Made by a program: the position numbers and the translations under genes. The notes below the pieces were generated by a model, which made no database searches, was not told where the DNA came from, and was given only the letters and a program-made list of their open reading frames with translations. A stretch of 64,000 nt of DNA from Sphingomonas sanxanigenens DSM 19645 = NX02 (lineage in GTDB: Bacteria > Pseudomonadota > Alphaproteobacteria > Sphingomonadales > Sphingomonadaceae), in the NCBI RefSeq assembly GCF_000512205.2, contig NZ_CP006644.1:1364001-1428000 (forward strand), written 5' to 3'. Positions 46,621 to 55,581 of this stretch are shown one piece after another (position 1 is the stretch's first letter; every line of letters begins with the position of its first letter).

Positions 46621-49032
46621 ATGATGCGCCGATCTCTGACCAGCCGGAGCCTGCTGTCGGCCACCGCTCTCGGCACGCTGCTGATCGCAGCGCCCGTCGC
46701 AGCCCAGACCGCCGCTTCCGAAGACGCTGCCGCGCCTGTGCCGCAGGCGCCGGACGACGGGGATGACGTGATCATCGTCACCGGCACCCGCCGCGCGGTG
46801 TCGCTGCAGGATGCGCCGATCAACCTCACCGCGCTGTCGGGAGCGGAACTGCAGGACCAGCGGATCGACGACGTCCGCGACATCGCTGCCTTCTCGCCCG
46901 GCCTCACCATCCAGGATACCGGCCCGCGCAACACCGGCACCATCGTGATGCGCGGCCTGAGCGCCAGCGATACCGGCGATACCGGCGGCAACGCCGACAA
47001 TTCGCTCGCCACCTATCTCGGCGAAGTGCCGCTCTATCTCGATTTCAAGCTGCTCGACATCGACCGGGTCGAGGTGCTGCTCGGGCCGCAGGGCACGCTC
47101 TATGGCCTCGGCACGCTGGCCGGCGCGATCCGCTACATTCCCAACCGGCCGGATCCGGACAATTGGTCCGGCATGGCGCATGGCCGCATGTACGATGTCG
47201 CGCATGCCGATGATCCGGGCTTCAGCGTGGACGGCACGATCAACGTTCCGATCGTTCCGGGCGTGATCGCGCTGCGCTCGACGGTGGGTTACTACAACGA
47301 TCCCGGCTTCATCGATTACAAATATCTGGTGCGCGATCCGGGCGTCTCGCTGCCGCAGCCGAACAATCCGACCGGTTTCTTCGGCTCGATCGGCACGCCG
47401 CAGGAGGTCGCCGACAATCTCTACACCTACAAGGACGCCAATTTCGAGCATACTTTCACGACGCGCAACCAGCTCGGCATCTTCCCGGCGGACTGGCTGA
47501 ATGTCTATCTGACCTACGCCTATCAGGAAACGCAGACCAACGGCCGCCAGTCCAACGGCGGCGGCGTGTTCGGCACCGGCAAATATGAGGCGCCGTGGCG
47601 CTTCCTCGAGCCGTCGGACCGCAAGGCGCATCTGGTGAGCGCGGAGATCGAGGCGGACATCGGCAGCTTCGCGCAGTTCGTGTCGGCGACAGCCTATACC
47701 AAGCAGACGATCCAGAGCTCGGTGGACGTTACCGACCTGTTGCTCGACCTCGACTATGATTATGAGCTGTTCCCGGCCTTCGCCGGCTATACCCGCTCGG
47801 ACATCGACTATGAGCAGTTCAACCAGGAAGTGCGTTTCGTCTCCGCGCATGGCGGGCCGCTGAGCTGGGTGGTCGGCGGCTTCTATAACGAGCTCAAGCA
47901 GAACTCGACCTATTTCGAGATCCTGCCGGGCTATCCCGCCTATGCTGGCATCGATCGGCCGGACGAGATCGAATATGCCTCGTTCGTCGACAGCAAGACC
48001 ACCGAGAAGGCGGTCTATGGCGAACTCAGCCTCGAGCCGTTCGAGGGACTGCAACTCACCGCCGGCGGCCGCTATTTCGATTACAAGGCGGATGTGGTCG
48101 GCGGGCAGGCGCTGCCGCTCTTCCAGCCGTTCCCGGAAATCAACTACCGCAGCCGCGCCGGCAACACCAAGGACGATGGCTTCGTCTGGAAGTTCAACGG
48201 CTCGTACAAGTTCGGCGAGGAACTGATGGTCTATGCGACCTACAGCAAGGGCTATCGCATCGGCGGCGTCAACCGCGTGGCGCCGTGCGCGCTGCCGCTG
48301 CCGCCGGGGCAGAACCTCTGCGCGCTACCCGACGAGCTCGTCTACGCGCCGGACGAGGTGAAGAATGTCGAAGTCGGCATGCGCTGGTCGCTGTTCGAGC
48401 GGCGCTTCACCGGCAGCCTCGCCGCCTATCATATCGACTGGACGGGCATCCAGCTCGACGGCCTGACCGAGAATGGCGCGATCGGCATCACCGTCAACGG
48501 CGGCAAGGCCGTGTCGAAGGGCGTCGAGCTGACCGTCCAGTTGCGGCCGATCGAAGGGCTGACGATGAGGGGCAACTATGCCTACAACGATGCCCACCTC
48601 ACCGAGGAGGTGCCGGGCCTGATCAAGTTCCGCGGCGGCGAGGTGGATGCCGAGCCGGGCGATCGCCTGCCGGGTTCCACCAAGAATTCGGGCGCGGTGG
48701 GGGCGACCTACACCTTGCCGGTCGGCGACACCTCCGACATCGCGGTCAACTGGACGATGACCTATACCGGCAACATCCTCACCCGCGTCGGCGCCCGTGG
48801 CTTCGGCGAAAAGCTGCCCAGCTTCGTCACCCACCGCGCCTCCATCGCCTACAGCAAGGAGGATTGGGAGATCCGGCTGTTCGCCGACAACCTGTTCGAC
48901 AAATATGCCGTCGCCTCGGTGGGTAATGATCTCAGCCGCCGCTTCGTCAACGACGGCGTCGTTTCCCGCTACTACGCGCGCACGGTGATCCCGCCGCGCC
49001 GGGTGGGCGTGGAGATGACGAAGAAGTTCTGA
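46621..49032 (+). CDS. TonB-dependent outer-membrane receptor (urea/guanidino regulon)
   Basis: An 803-residue receptor of the large sphingomonad type. The signal peptide ends APVAAQ. A TonB-box-like DDVIIVTGTRR lies at about residue 52. The plug has DVRDIAAFSPGLTIQD, IVMRGLSA, VEVLLGPQGTLYGLGTLAGAIRYI. The barrel ends with RRVGVEMTKKF, a terminal Phe as expected. GGGGGAAT precedes ATG 46621; an upstream in-frame ATG lacks a leader. The 18-bp element suggests its ligand is a nitrogen source used by this regulon, possibly a guanidino compound or a metal complex such as nickel. Confidence 0.93.
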   Translation: MMRRSLTSRSLLSATALGTLLIAAPVAAQTAASEDAAAPVPQAPDDGDDVIIVTGTRRAVSLQDAPINLTALSGAELQDQRIDDVRDIAAFSPGLTIQDTGPRNTGTIVMRGLSASDTGDTGGNADNSLATYLGEVPLYLDFKLLDIDRVEVLLGPQGTLYGLGTLAGAIRYIPNRPDPDNWSGMAHGRMYDVAHADDPGFSVDGTINVPIVPGVIALRSTVGYYNDPGFIDYKYLVRDPGVSLPQPNNPTGFFGSIGTPQEVADNLYTYKDANFEHTFTTRNQLGIFPADWLNVYLTYAYQETQTNGRQSNGGGVFGTGKYEAPWRFLEPSDRKAHLVSAEIEADIGSFAQFVSATAYTKQTIQSSVDVTDLLLDLDYDYELFPAFAGYTRSDIDYEQFNQEVRFVSAHGGPLSWVVGGFYNELKQNSTYFEILPGYPAYAGIDRPDEIEYASFVDSKTTEKAVYGELSLEPFEGLQLTAGGRYFDYKADVVGGQALPLFQPFPEINYRSRAGNTKDDGFVWKFNGSYKFGEELMVYATYSKGYRIGGVNRVAPCALPLPPGQNLCALPDELVYAPDEVKNVEVGMRWSLFERRFTGSLAAYHIDWTGIQLDGLTENGAIGITVNGGKAVSKGVELTVQLRPIEGLTMRGNYAYNDAHLTEEVPGLIKFRGGEVDAEPGDRLPGSTKNSGAVGATYTLPVGDTSDIAVNWTMTYTGNILTRVGARGFGEKLPSFVTHRASIAYSKEDWEIRLFADNLFDKYAVASVGNDLSRRFVNDGVVSRYYARTVIPPRRVGVEMTKKF

Positions 49033-49044
49033 GTTGGGCGTGCA

Positions 49045-49079
49045 ACCTCCTTCCCGGCGCTGCGCGCCGGGAAGGAGGT
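49045..49079. terminator. Perfect 16-bp hairpin after TonB-dependent receptor 2
   Basis: ACCTCCTTCCCGGCGC and its exact complement flank a 3-base loop, 12 bases after the receptor stop. Strong enough to end transcription or protect the 3' end, though no T-run follows. Confidence 0.6.
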
Positions 49080-49206
49080 GTCGAGCGCTGCAGATCCCAT
49101 CCCCGATGACCAAGATTTCATCATCCGCCAACGCTGAGGAAAGGCGCGCCGCGCCATAACCGAACGTGGATCGGCACAGGCCGGTCTTCCGTACGGGACG
49201 CGAGGC

Positions 49207-49938
49207 ATGTCGCGGTTGCGCAGGTTGATGGTCGTTTTGGCGCTGCTGGTTGCGGCGGCTGGAGGGTTTGCCGGCTGGCTGGCGCATATCGGCTATTTCG
49301 GCGGGCCGGTGTTCTTCGAGATACCGGCCAAGCCCGGCACGTCAGCGCAGGGCGCGGTCGCGGTGCTGCTGTCCGGCGATCTCGGCTTTCGCATCGGCAT
49401 GGGGCCGCGCATCGCCGATCGGCTGGCTGCCGACGGCATTCCCGTGATCGGCGTCAGTTCGCTTGCCTATTTCCGCACGCAGCGCACGCCCGCCGATGCG
49501 CAGGCGCTGCTCGCCAAGGCCGCACGCCGCGCGCTCGCCTTCGGGCATGGCGACCGGCTGATCCTGATCGGCCAGTCTTTCGGTGCCGACATGCTGCATG
49601 TCGGGCTGACCCGGCTGCCCGCGGACCTGCGCGGCAAGGTGCAGATGGTCGCGCTGGTGGTGCCGACCGACACGGTCTTTTTCCGTGCGTCGCCCGGCGA
49701 GCTGTTCAATTGGGCGAGGCCCGATGCCGCGGCCTTGCCCACCGCCCGCGCGCTCACCTGGGTGCCGACGGTCTGCATCCGGGGCGTCGACGAGGCGGAC
49801 AGCCTCTGCCCGGCGTTGACCCAGCCCAACGTCCGCGGTGTCGCGCTGCCCGGCGGGCATGCGCTGCACCATGATATCGATGCGCTCTACGCGGCGCTGC
49901 GCCGCGAGATCCTGGCCACCGCGCCGCGGGCGACCTGA
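49207..49938 (+). CDS. acvB: AcvB/VirJ-family periplasmic hydrolase
   Basis: A 243-residue protein with an N-terminal membrane anchor or signal. VAVLLSGDLGFRIGMGPRIADRLAADG and PVIGVSSLAYFRTQRTP are AcvB/VirJ hallmarks, and IGQSFGADMLHVGL is the nucleophile elbow (Ser in GQSFGAD). In Agrobacterium and Rhizobium AcvB hydrolyses lysyl-phosphatidylglycerol and is paired with LpiA/MprF. Here mprF lies two genes downstream, matching that partnership. It is shorter than full AcvB and corresponds to the VirJ half. Confidence 0.88.
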   Translation: MSRLRRLMVVLALLVAAAGGFAGWLAHIGYFGGPVFFEIPAKPGTSAQGAVAVLLSGDLGFRIGMGPRIADRLAADGIPVIGVSSLAYFRTQRTPADAQALLAKAARRALAFGHGDRLILIGQSFGADMLHVGLTRLPADLRGKVQMVALVVPTDTVFFRASPGELFNWARPDAAALPTARALTWVPTVCIRGVDEADSLCPALTQPNVRGVALPGGHALHHDIDALYAALRREILATAPRAT

Positions 49939-49960
49939 ACCCATGCGCCAAGGAGGGAAG

Positions 49961-50377
49961 ATGCGAGGCATGATCGCGGTCGCCGCCGCATTGCTCGCCG
50001 GACCGGGCGCGGCGACGCCCGCCGGCGCCGAGGTGCCTGCCGTCGCCACCACGCTCGGCACCTGGATCAACCCGCACGGTACCGTGAAGGTGCGGACCGG
50101 CATGTGCGGCAGCGTGCTTTGCGGCCATATCGTCTGGGCGAGCGCGGAGGCCAATGCGGATGCCGCCGAAAGCGGCGTGCCGCGGCTGGTCGGCACCGAA
50201 TTGCTCGGCAATTACCGGCCGGCCGGAGCCGGGCGCTGGCGCGGCGAGGTCTATGTGCCCGATATGGGGCGGCGCTTTGCATCGACGATCGAGCCGCAGG
50301 GCGTGGACGCGCTGCGCATCAGCGGCTGCATCCTCGGCGGGCTGATCTGCCGGTCGCAGATCTGGCACCGCGCATGA
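49961..50377 (+). CDS. DUF2147-family exported protein
   Basis: A 138-residue protein with a signal peptide (MRGMIAVAAALLAGPGAATPAGA). The mature part reads LGTWINPHGTVKVRTGMCGSVLCGHIVWA and later YVPDMGRRFASTIEP then CILGGLICRSQIWHR, as in DUF2147. Four cysteines may form disulfides. AGGAGGGAAG is an excellent ribosome binding site for ATG 49961. It sits between acvB and mprF and overlaps the mprF start by ATGA, so it is translated with them. Its function is not established. Confidence 0.85.
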   Translation: MRGMIAVAAALLAGPGAATPAGAEVPAVATTLGTWINPHGTVKVRTGMCGSVLCGHIVWASAEANADAAESGVPRLVGTELLGNYRPAGAGRWRGEVYVPDMGRRFASTIEPQGVDALRISGCILGGLICRSQIWHRA

Positions 50378-52962
50378 TCGCCTCGGGGATCGTCGCGCTG
50401 CGCATGCTGGCGGCGCGGCACCGCCGGCGGATCGAGGCGGTTGGCGTGCTGCTGGCGGCACTGCTCGGCTTCGCGGCGCTGCACGCACTGCTCGCCGAGG
50501 TGCATCCCCATGCGATCGCCGCGGCGCTGCGCGCGGTCGATCCGATGCGGGTGGCGGCGGCGCTGATGCTGACCGCCGCGAGCTATGCGATGCTGACGCT
50601 GTATGACGTCGTCGCGCTCCGCGCGATCGGCCGGCCGCTCCCCTATCGCACCGCCGCCTTCGCCGCCTTCACCAGCTATACGCTGAGCCACAATCTGGGC
50701 TTCGCGTGGCTGACCGGCGGGTCGGCGCGCTATCGCATCTACACCGCTGCCGGGCTCGACGGTGGCGACGTCGTCCGCGTCATCACCATGGCCAGCCTCG
50801 CCTTCTGGATGGGGGTGGTCGTGCTCGCGGGCGGTGCGCTCATCCTGCATGCCGCGCCGCTTGCCCTCGGCGGGTTCTCCATTGCGCCGACGCTGCAGCA
50901 TCTCATCGGCGGCGGCATATCGGTTGCGGCGGTGCTGCTCCTCGCGCTTTTGCCCGGGCGCCATCGACGCCCGCGGCGCCTGCCGTCGCGCGGCAGCGCG
51001 CTCGCGCTGCTCGGCATTTCCGCGGTCGATCTCGCGGCCGCCAGCGCGGCGCTGCTGGTGCTCGCCCCCGGCGCTTCGGCATCCTTGTTTCCGGCCTTCT
51101 TTCTTGCCTATGCATTGGCGATCGTCATCGCGCTGCTCGCCCACGTGCCGGGCGGGGTGGGGGTGTTCGAGGCGGCGATGCTGGCGCTGCTGCCGCAATT
51201 GCCGCCGCCCGCCTTGCTCGCGGCGCTGATCGCCTATCGGCTCATCTATTATCTGCTGCCGCTCGCGCTCGCCGGGCTGCTGCTCGCGCTGCAAGAGCGG
51301 CGGCAGTTGCAGCGTCCGATCAACGCCGCGGCGGGCATCGCCCGGTTCGTCATGCGCGGCACCGCGCCGGCCTTGCTGGCGGCCTTGGTGTTCGCGGGCG
51401 GCGTCGTGCTGCTGGTGTCGGGATCGCTGCCCGCGGAGCCGGCGCGGCTCAACCTGCTGCGCCATATCGTGCCTTTGCCCTTCGTCGAGACCTCGCACAT
51501 CGCCGCCAGCCTGGCCGGCACCGGGCTGCTGCTGCTTGCGCCCGCGCTGTTCCGGCGGCTCGATGCCGCCTTCCTGCTCGCGCGGGCACTGCTGATCGCG
51601 GGCGCCGCCTTCTCGGTCGCGAAGGGCATCGATTATGAAGAAGCGGCGATCCTGCTGGCGGTCGCCGCGCTGCTGCAGCTTTCGCGGGGCGCATTCTACC
51701 GGCGGACGGCGCTGACCGCAGCGCTGGGCACGCCGCGCACGGGGGTTCCGATAGCGGTTGCGATCGGCCTGTCGGTCTGGGTCGGCTTCTTCTCGTACAA
51801 GCATGTCGCCTATCAGAATGACCTGTGGTGGGAATTCGCCTGGCATGGCGATGCCTCGCGCTTCCTGCGCGCCAGCTTCGCGATCGCCGTCGCGCTGGTC
51901 TGCGTCGCGGTGCTGCGGCTGTTCGCGCATCCGGATACGACGGTGCCGTCGACCGCCGTCGACGAACAGGCGGCGGCCACGGCGCTCGCGCACAGCCCGC
52001 GCAGCGACGCGATGCTGGCTTATACCGGCGACAAGCGCTTCCTCCGCTCGCCCTCGGGACCGGCGATGCTGATGTATCAGGTGCAGGGGCGGAGCTGGAT
52101 CGTGATGGGCGATCCGATCGGCGCGCGTGCGGACTGGCCCGATCTGTTGTGGATGATCCGCGAACGCTCCGATGCCGCGCAGGGGCGGCTGCTGCTCTAC
52201 CAGATCTCGCTGGATGCGGTGCCGCTGGCGATCGATCTCGGGCTGCAGCTCGTCAAATATGGCGAGGAGGCGCGCGTCGCGCTGGCCGGCTTCACGCTCG
52301 ACGGCGCGGAGATGAAGTCGCTGCGATACGCCGAACGGCGGGCGATCCGCGAAGGTGCCAGCTTCGAGATCGTACCGCGCGCCGCGGTCGCGCCGCTGAT
52401 GCCCGAACTCCGGGCGGTCTCCGACGCCTGGCTCGACGCCAAGGGGCATGACGAGAAGGCCTTCTCGATCGGCCGCTTCGACCCCGCTTATCTCACCCGG
52501 TTCGATTGCGCGGTGGTGCGCCATGAGGGACGGATCGTCGCCTTCGCAAACGTCTGGGGCACTGAAGAGCGCGAGGAATTGTCGGTCGACCTGATGCGCC
52601 ACGCCGACGCTGCGCCCTACGGCACGATGGATTTCCTGTTCGTCCAGCTCATGAAATGGGGGCGGGAACAGGGCTATGGCTGGTTCAACCTGGGCCTCGC
52701 GCCGCTTTCGGGGATCGAGGCGCGGCGGCTGGCGCCGATCTGGGCGCAGGTCGGCCACCTGCTCTATCGCCATGGCGAGGCGCTGTACGGGTTCGAAGGC
52801 TTACGCGCCTATAAGGAGAAGTTCGCGCCGGTCTGGTCGCCGCGCTACATCGCCGCGCCGCATGGCGTCGGGCTGGCGCGGGCGCTGATCGATCTGCAGA
52901 CGCTCGTCGGCGGCGGTGCCGGCAGCGTCGCGCGCCGCGCCCGGCTGGCGCTGGCGGCCTGA
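50374..52962 (+). CDS. mprF: Lysyl-phosphatidylglycerol synthase/flippase MprF (LpiA)
   Basis: An 862-residue membrane enzyme that transfers lysine from lysyl-tRNA to phosphatidylglycerol and flips the product outward, lowering surface charge. The N-terminal two-thirds has about 14 hydrophobic helices with the flippase motifs TSYTLSHNLGFAWLTGGSARYR and AHVPGGVGVFEAAMLALLP. The C-terminal synthase domain (DUF2156, about 550-850) has FLRSPSGPAMLMYQVQG, MGDPIGA and GTMDFLFVQLMKWGREQGY. ATG 50374 overlaps the DUF2147 gene by 4 bases. Confidence 0.94.
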   Translation: MIASGIVALRMLAARHRRRIEAVGVLLAALLGFAALHALLAEVHPHAIAAALRAVDPMRVAAALMLTAASYAMLTLYDVVALRAIGRPLPYRTAAFAAFTSYTLSHNLGFAWLTGGSARYRIYTAAGLDGGDVVRVITMASLAFWMGVVVLAGGALILHAAPLALGGFSIAPTLQHLIGGGISVAAVLLLALLPGRHRRPRRLPSRGSALALLGISAVDLAAASAALLVLAPGASASLFPAFFLAYALAIVIALLAHVPGGVGVFEAAMLALLPQLPPPALLAALIAYRLIYYLLPLALAGLLLALQERRQLQRPINAAAGIARFVMRGTAPALLAALVFAGGVVLLVSGSLPAEPARLNLLRHIVPLPFVETSHIAASLAGTGLLLLAPALFRRLDAAFLLARALLIAGAAFSVAKGIDYEEAAILLAVAALLQLSRGAFYRRTALTAALGTPRTGVPIAVAIGLSVWVGFFSYKHVAYQNDLWWEFAWHGDASRFLRASFAIAVALVCVAVLRLFAHPDTTVPSTAVDEQAAATALAHSPRSDAMLAYTGDKRFLRSPSGPAMLMYQVQGRSWIVMGDPIGARADWPDLLWMIRERSDAAQGRLLLYQISLDAVPLAIDLGLQLVKYGEEARVALAGFTLDGAEMKSLRYAERRAIREGASFEIVPRAAVAPLMPELRAVSDAWLDAKGHDEKAFSIGRFDPAYLTRFDCAVVRHEGRIVAFANVWGTEEREELSVDLMRHADAAPYGTMDFLFVQLMKWGREQGYGWFNLGLAPLSGIEARRLAPIWAQVGHLLYRHGEALYGFEGLRAYKEKFAPVWSPRYIAAPHGVGLARALIDLQTLVGGGAGSVARRARLALAA

Positions 52963-52963
52963 A

Positions 52964-54550
52964 CTATGCGGCGACGATCCCCCGGGCGGTGAAGAAGTCT
53001 GCGACCGGCGCCAGTTCCCGCGCGTAATGCCGCCAGCGCCCGATCGAGCAGGCGTTGAGCGGCCGGCGCACCTGCTGCGCGCTGGGCGTCGCCACCGCCT
53101 CGTCGGTTTCGTGGAAGCGCAGGCAGTGCTCGTCCCAGGGCAGGCCGACATGGTCGAGCAGCCGGCGCGTTTCGCCCTCCTGGTCGGCGACCAGCGCCTC
53201 ATAGCCCAGTTCGAGCACGCGGCCGGGAAAGTGCGCCTGCCAGAAGGCGATCAGGCCGTCGAACAGCGCATAATAGCGCGCGGTATCCATCAGGTCGTAG
53301 GACCAGGCGTAATAGCTGGAACCGGTGGCGAACAGGGTCTTGAAATTGCTCCACACGCTGTCCATCGGGTTGCGGCGCAGGCAGACGATGCGCGCGTTGG
53401 GCAGCGCGCGTGCGATATGGCCGATGTAGAGGAAGTTGAGCGGCAGCTTGTCGACGAAGCGGGGCGCACGCCCACCGGCATGCTGGCGCGCGCGCTCCAG
53501 ATAGGCGGCGCCGAGCCGCGCCGGATCGAGATCGCGCGCCGCCAGCACCGTCTCGCGATCGAGCACCAGCCGCGAAGGCGTCTGCGCCAGCCGCTTGAGC
53601 GCCAGCGGCATCGCCTGCAATTCGCCTGCCGAACTGATCCCGGGATGCGCGGCAAGGATGCGGTCGACCAGGGTCGTGCCGGTGCGCGGCAGGCCGACGA
53701 CGAACACCGGCGCGTCGGCGATGTCGCTGGGGCCGGCGAAATAGGCGGGATCGGTGAAGCTGGCGCGGATCGCATCGACGATCCCGGCATCGGCCTCGAT
53801 GTCGAAGGCCAGCCTGGCCTTGTGCGCGGCGTTGCCGGTGGCGAGGTGGCGGAACACGGCCTCATGGTCGCCCAGATCCTCATATTCCTTGGCGGCGGCA
53901 TAATGGATGCGCAGCCGCTCGACCGGATCGGCAGTGGTGGCCAGCGCCGCCTCGAGGCGCGCGGCATGGTTGCGATCGGGCGTCTGGCGGCGAAGGCCGG
54001 CGATGCCGAGATGCGCGCGGCCATGCCCCGGCCGGCGCGCGACGATCGCCTCATAATGGCGCTCCGCATCGTCGACGCGGCCGAAGAAGCCGTAGCTGCT
54101 GGCGAGGTTGAAGCGGAAACCGACATCGTCGGCCGCCATGCCGACCGCGCGCTCGAACAGCGGCACCGCCGCTTCGTGATCGCCCAGCCGGGCATAGACG
54201 CAACCGATCGTGTCGAGCGTGCGTGCGTCCGCTCCGCGCGCCAGTGCCACCGCGGCATCGGCGGCCGCGCGGGCATCGGCCTCGCGCCGCGCCAGCGCGT
54301 TGAGCCGGGCGAGTTGCGCGCGATACTCGGCGTCGGCGGGCGCCAAGGTCACCGCGCGCGCGATCACCGGCAGCGCGGCGGCGATGCGGCCACCCTCGGC
54401 CATCGCCATCGCGAGCAGAAAATGGCCCTCGGCATGGTCGGGCCGGGCCTGCGTCGCCGCGGTCGCGATCCGGGCGCAGCGGTCGAGGTCTCCTTCCTCC
54501 AGCGCGCGGCGCGCCGCCGGCAGGTCGGGCAGGGGGCGCGCCGGCGCCAC
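52964..54550 (-). CDS. TPR-repeat sulfotransferase-family protein
   Basis: A 528-residue protein. The N-terminal half consists of TPR-like repeats (EGHFLLAMAMAEGGRI, LDTIGCVYARLGDHEAAVPL, FNLASSYGFFGRVDDAERHY). The C-terminal half is a sulfotransferase fold: FVVGLPRTGTTLVDRILAAH is the PAPS 5'-phosphosulfate loop, and NARIVCLRRNPMDSVWSNF is the 3'-phosphate site. GTG 54550 is the likely start, 2 bases after the hupE stop; no earlier suitable ATG exists. The acceptor is unknown; bacterial TPR-sulfotransferases are related to tyrosyl-protein and glycan sulfotransferases. Confidence 0.85.
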   Translation of the reverse strand: MAPARPLPDLPAARRALEEGDLDRCARIATAATQARPDHAEGHFLLAMAMAEGGRIAAALPVIARAVTLAPADAEYRAQLARLNALARREADARAAADAAVALARGADARTLDTIGCVYARLGDHEAAVPLFERAVGMAADDVGFRFNLASSYGFFGRVDDAERHYEAIVARRPGHGRAHLGIAGLRRQTPDRNHAARLEAALATTADPVERLRIHYAAAKEYEDLGDHEAVFRHLATGNAAHKARLAFDIEADAGIVDAIRASFTDPAYFAGPSDIADAPVFVVGLPRTGTTLVDRILAAHPGISSAGELQAMPLALKRLAQTPSRLVLDRETVLAARDLDPARLGAAYLERARQHAGGRAPRFVDKLPLNFLYIGHIARALPNARIVCLRRNPMDSVWSNFKTLFATGSSYYAWSYDLMDTARYYALFDGLIAFWQAHFPGRVLELGYEALVADQEGETRRLLDHVGLPWDEHCLRFHETDEAVATPSAQQVRRPLNACSIGRWRHYARELAPVADFFTARGIVAA

Positions 54551-54552
54551 GC

Positions 54553-55581
54553 TCAGGCGATGCCGAACCCGCTGACGCGCTCGACCATCCAGAAGGCACC
54601 GATCGCGCCGACCGCGTAGAGCGCGGCGACGCGCACCGGCTGCGAGACATTCACCCGCCGCAGCAACATCATTGCGAGCGTGACGGCCGCGACGAAGGCA
54701 AGCTGGCCGGCCTCGACGCCGATGTTGAAGAAGATCAGGCTCGGCACGCGCTCCGCATGCGAGACGCCGAGTTCGCCGAGCGCGCTGGCGAAGCCGAGGC
54801 CGTGGAGCAGCCCGAACAGCGAGACGACGATCGTCTGCCGGCGCAGCGCCGGCCGATTCCCGGTCCGGCCCGATGCCATCAACGCTTCGCGCGCCATGAA
54901 CGCGATCGACAGCGCGATGGCCGCTTCCACCGGCGGGACCGGCACCGCCACCAGCGCGAAGAAGGCGAGCGCGAGCGAGATCGAGTGGCCGAGCGTGAAC
55001 GCGGTCACCAGCCCGACGAGTTGGCGGCCGCTGGCGAGCAGGCAGAGGCACAGCACGAAGGCGAGGTGATCCCAGCCCATCCAGATGTGGACGACGCCCT
55101 GTTCGAGGAATTCGGGCGCAAGCTGGCTGAGCGGGCGGTCGCCGGCGGCGGTCTCGCCCACCGGTACGACGATGCCGTCGCCGTCGCCGGAAAGGCTGCG
55201 GTCGACCTGCGCGCCCATCACATTGGTGACGAAGGTGCCGCCATCCGCCTTCCACGGCGTGCGGATCACGTCATCGGCGCGGAACGCGCGATCGCAGGCG
55301 AATTCGAACGCGTATTGCGCGCGGCCGGCCATCGTCTGGCGGCTGACCGACGTCTGGCGGCAGCCCTCGGGATAGATGAGCGCCGCCGGTGCGCCGATCG
55401 CCTCGGGCACCGCCGCCGTGAACTCGTAGCTGTTGGCATCCTCGCCGCGCGAAAGGCTGAACTCGGCGGACATGAAGATGTCCGCGCGCGCCGGGGCGGT
55501 GCCCAGCAGCGCGATCGTCGCTGCCATCGCCACCATGGCCAGCGCCCGCGCGAAGGCCCTAGCGATCGATGCGGACATCAT
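54553..55581 (-). CDS. hupE: HupE/UreJ-family membrane protein, probable nickel permease
   Basis: A 342-residue protein with a signal sequence, a periplasmic domain of about 120 residues (SLSRGEDANSYEFTAAVP) and a C-terminal membrane domain. That domain has EQGVVHIWMGWDHLAFVLCL, LGHSISLALAFF and LFGLLHGLGFASALGELG, whose histidines match HupE/UreJ secondary nickel/cobalt transporters. Such proteins supply nickel to urease or hydrogenase, and urease is encoded 18 kb away. AGGAGG lies before ATG 55581 (55578 also possible). The start lies inside the end of the upstream PPIase gene. Confidence 0.87.
   Translation of the reverse strand: MMSASIARAFARALAMVAMAATIALLGTAPARADIFMSAEFSLSRGEDANSYEFTAAVPEAIGAPAALIYPEGCRQTSVSRQTMAGRAQYAFEFACDRAFRADDVIRTPWKADGGTFVTNVMGAQVDRSLSGDGDGIVVPVGETAAGDRPLSQLAPEFLEQGVVHIWMGWDHLAFVLCLCLLASGRQLVGLVTAFTLGHSISLALAFFALVAVPVPPVEAAIALSIAFMAREALMASGRTGNRPALRRQTIVVSLFGLLHGLGFASALGELGVSHAERVPSLIFFNIGVEAGQLAFVAAVTLAMMLLRRVNVSQPVRVAALYAVGAIGAFWMVERVSGFGIA

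Noticed and set aside
50251-52773. 840-codon minus-strand frame opposite mprF
   Set aside because: Low-complexity Arg/Gln/Asp-rich translation typical of antisense frames in high-GC DNA; mprF motifs are on the plus strand.
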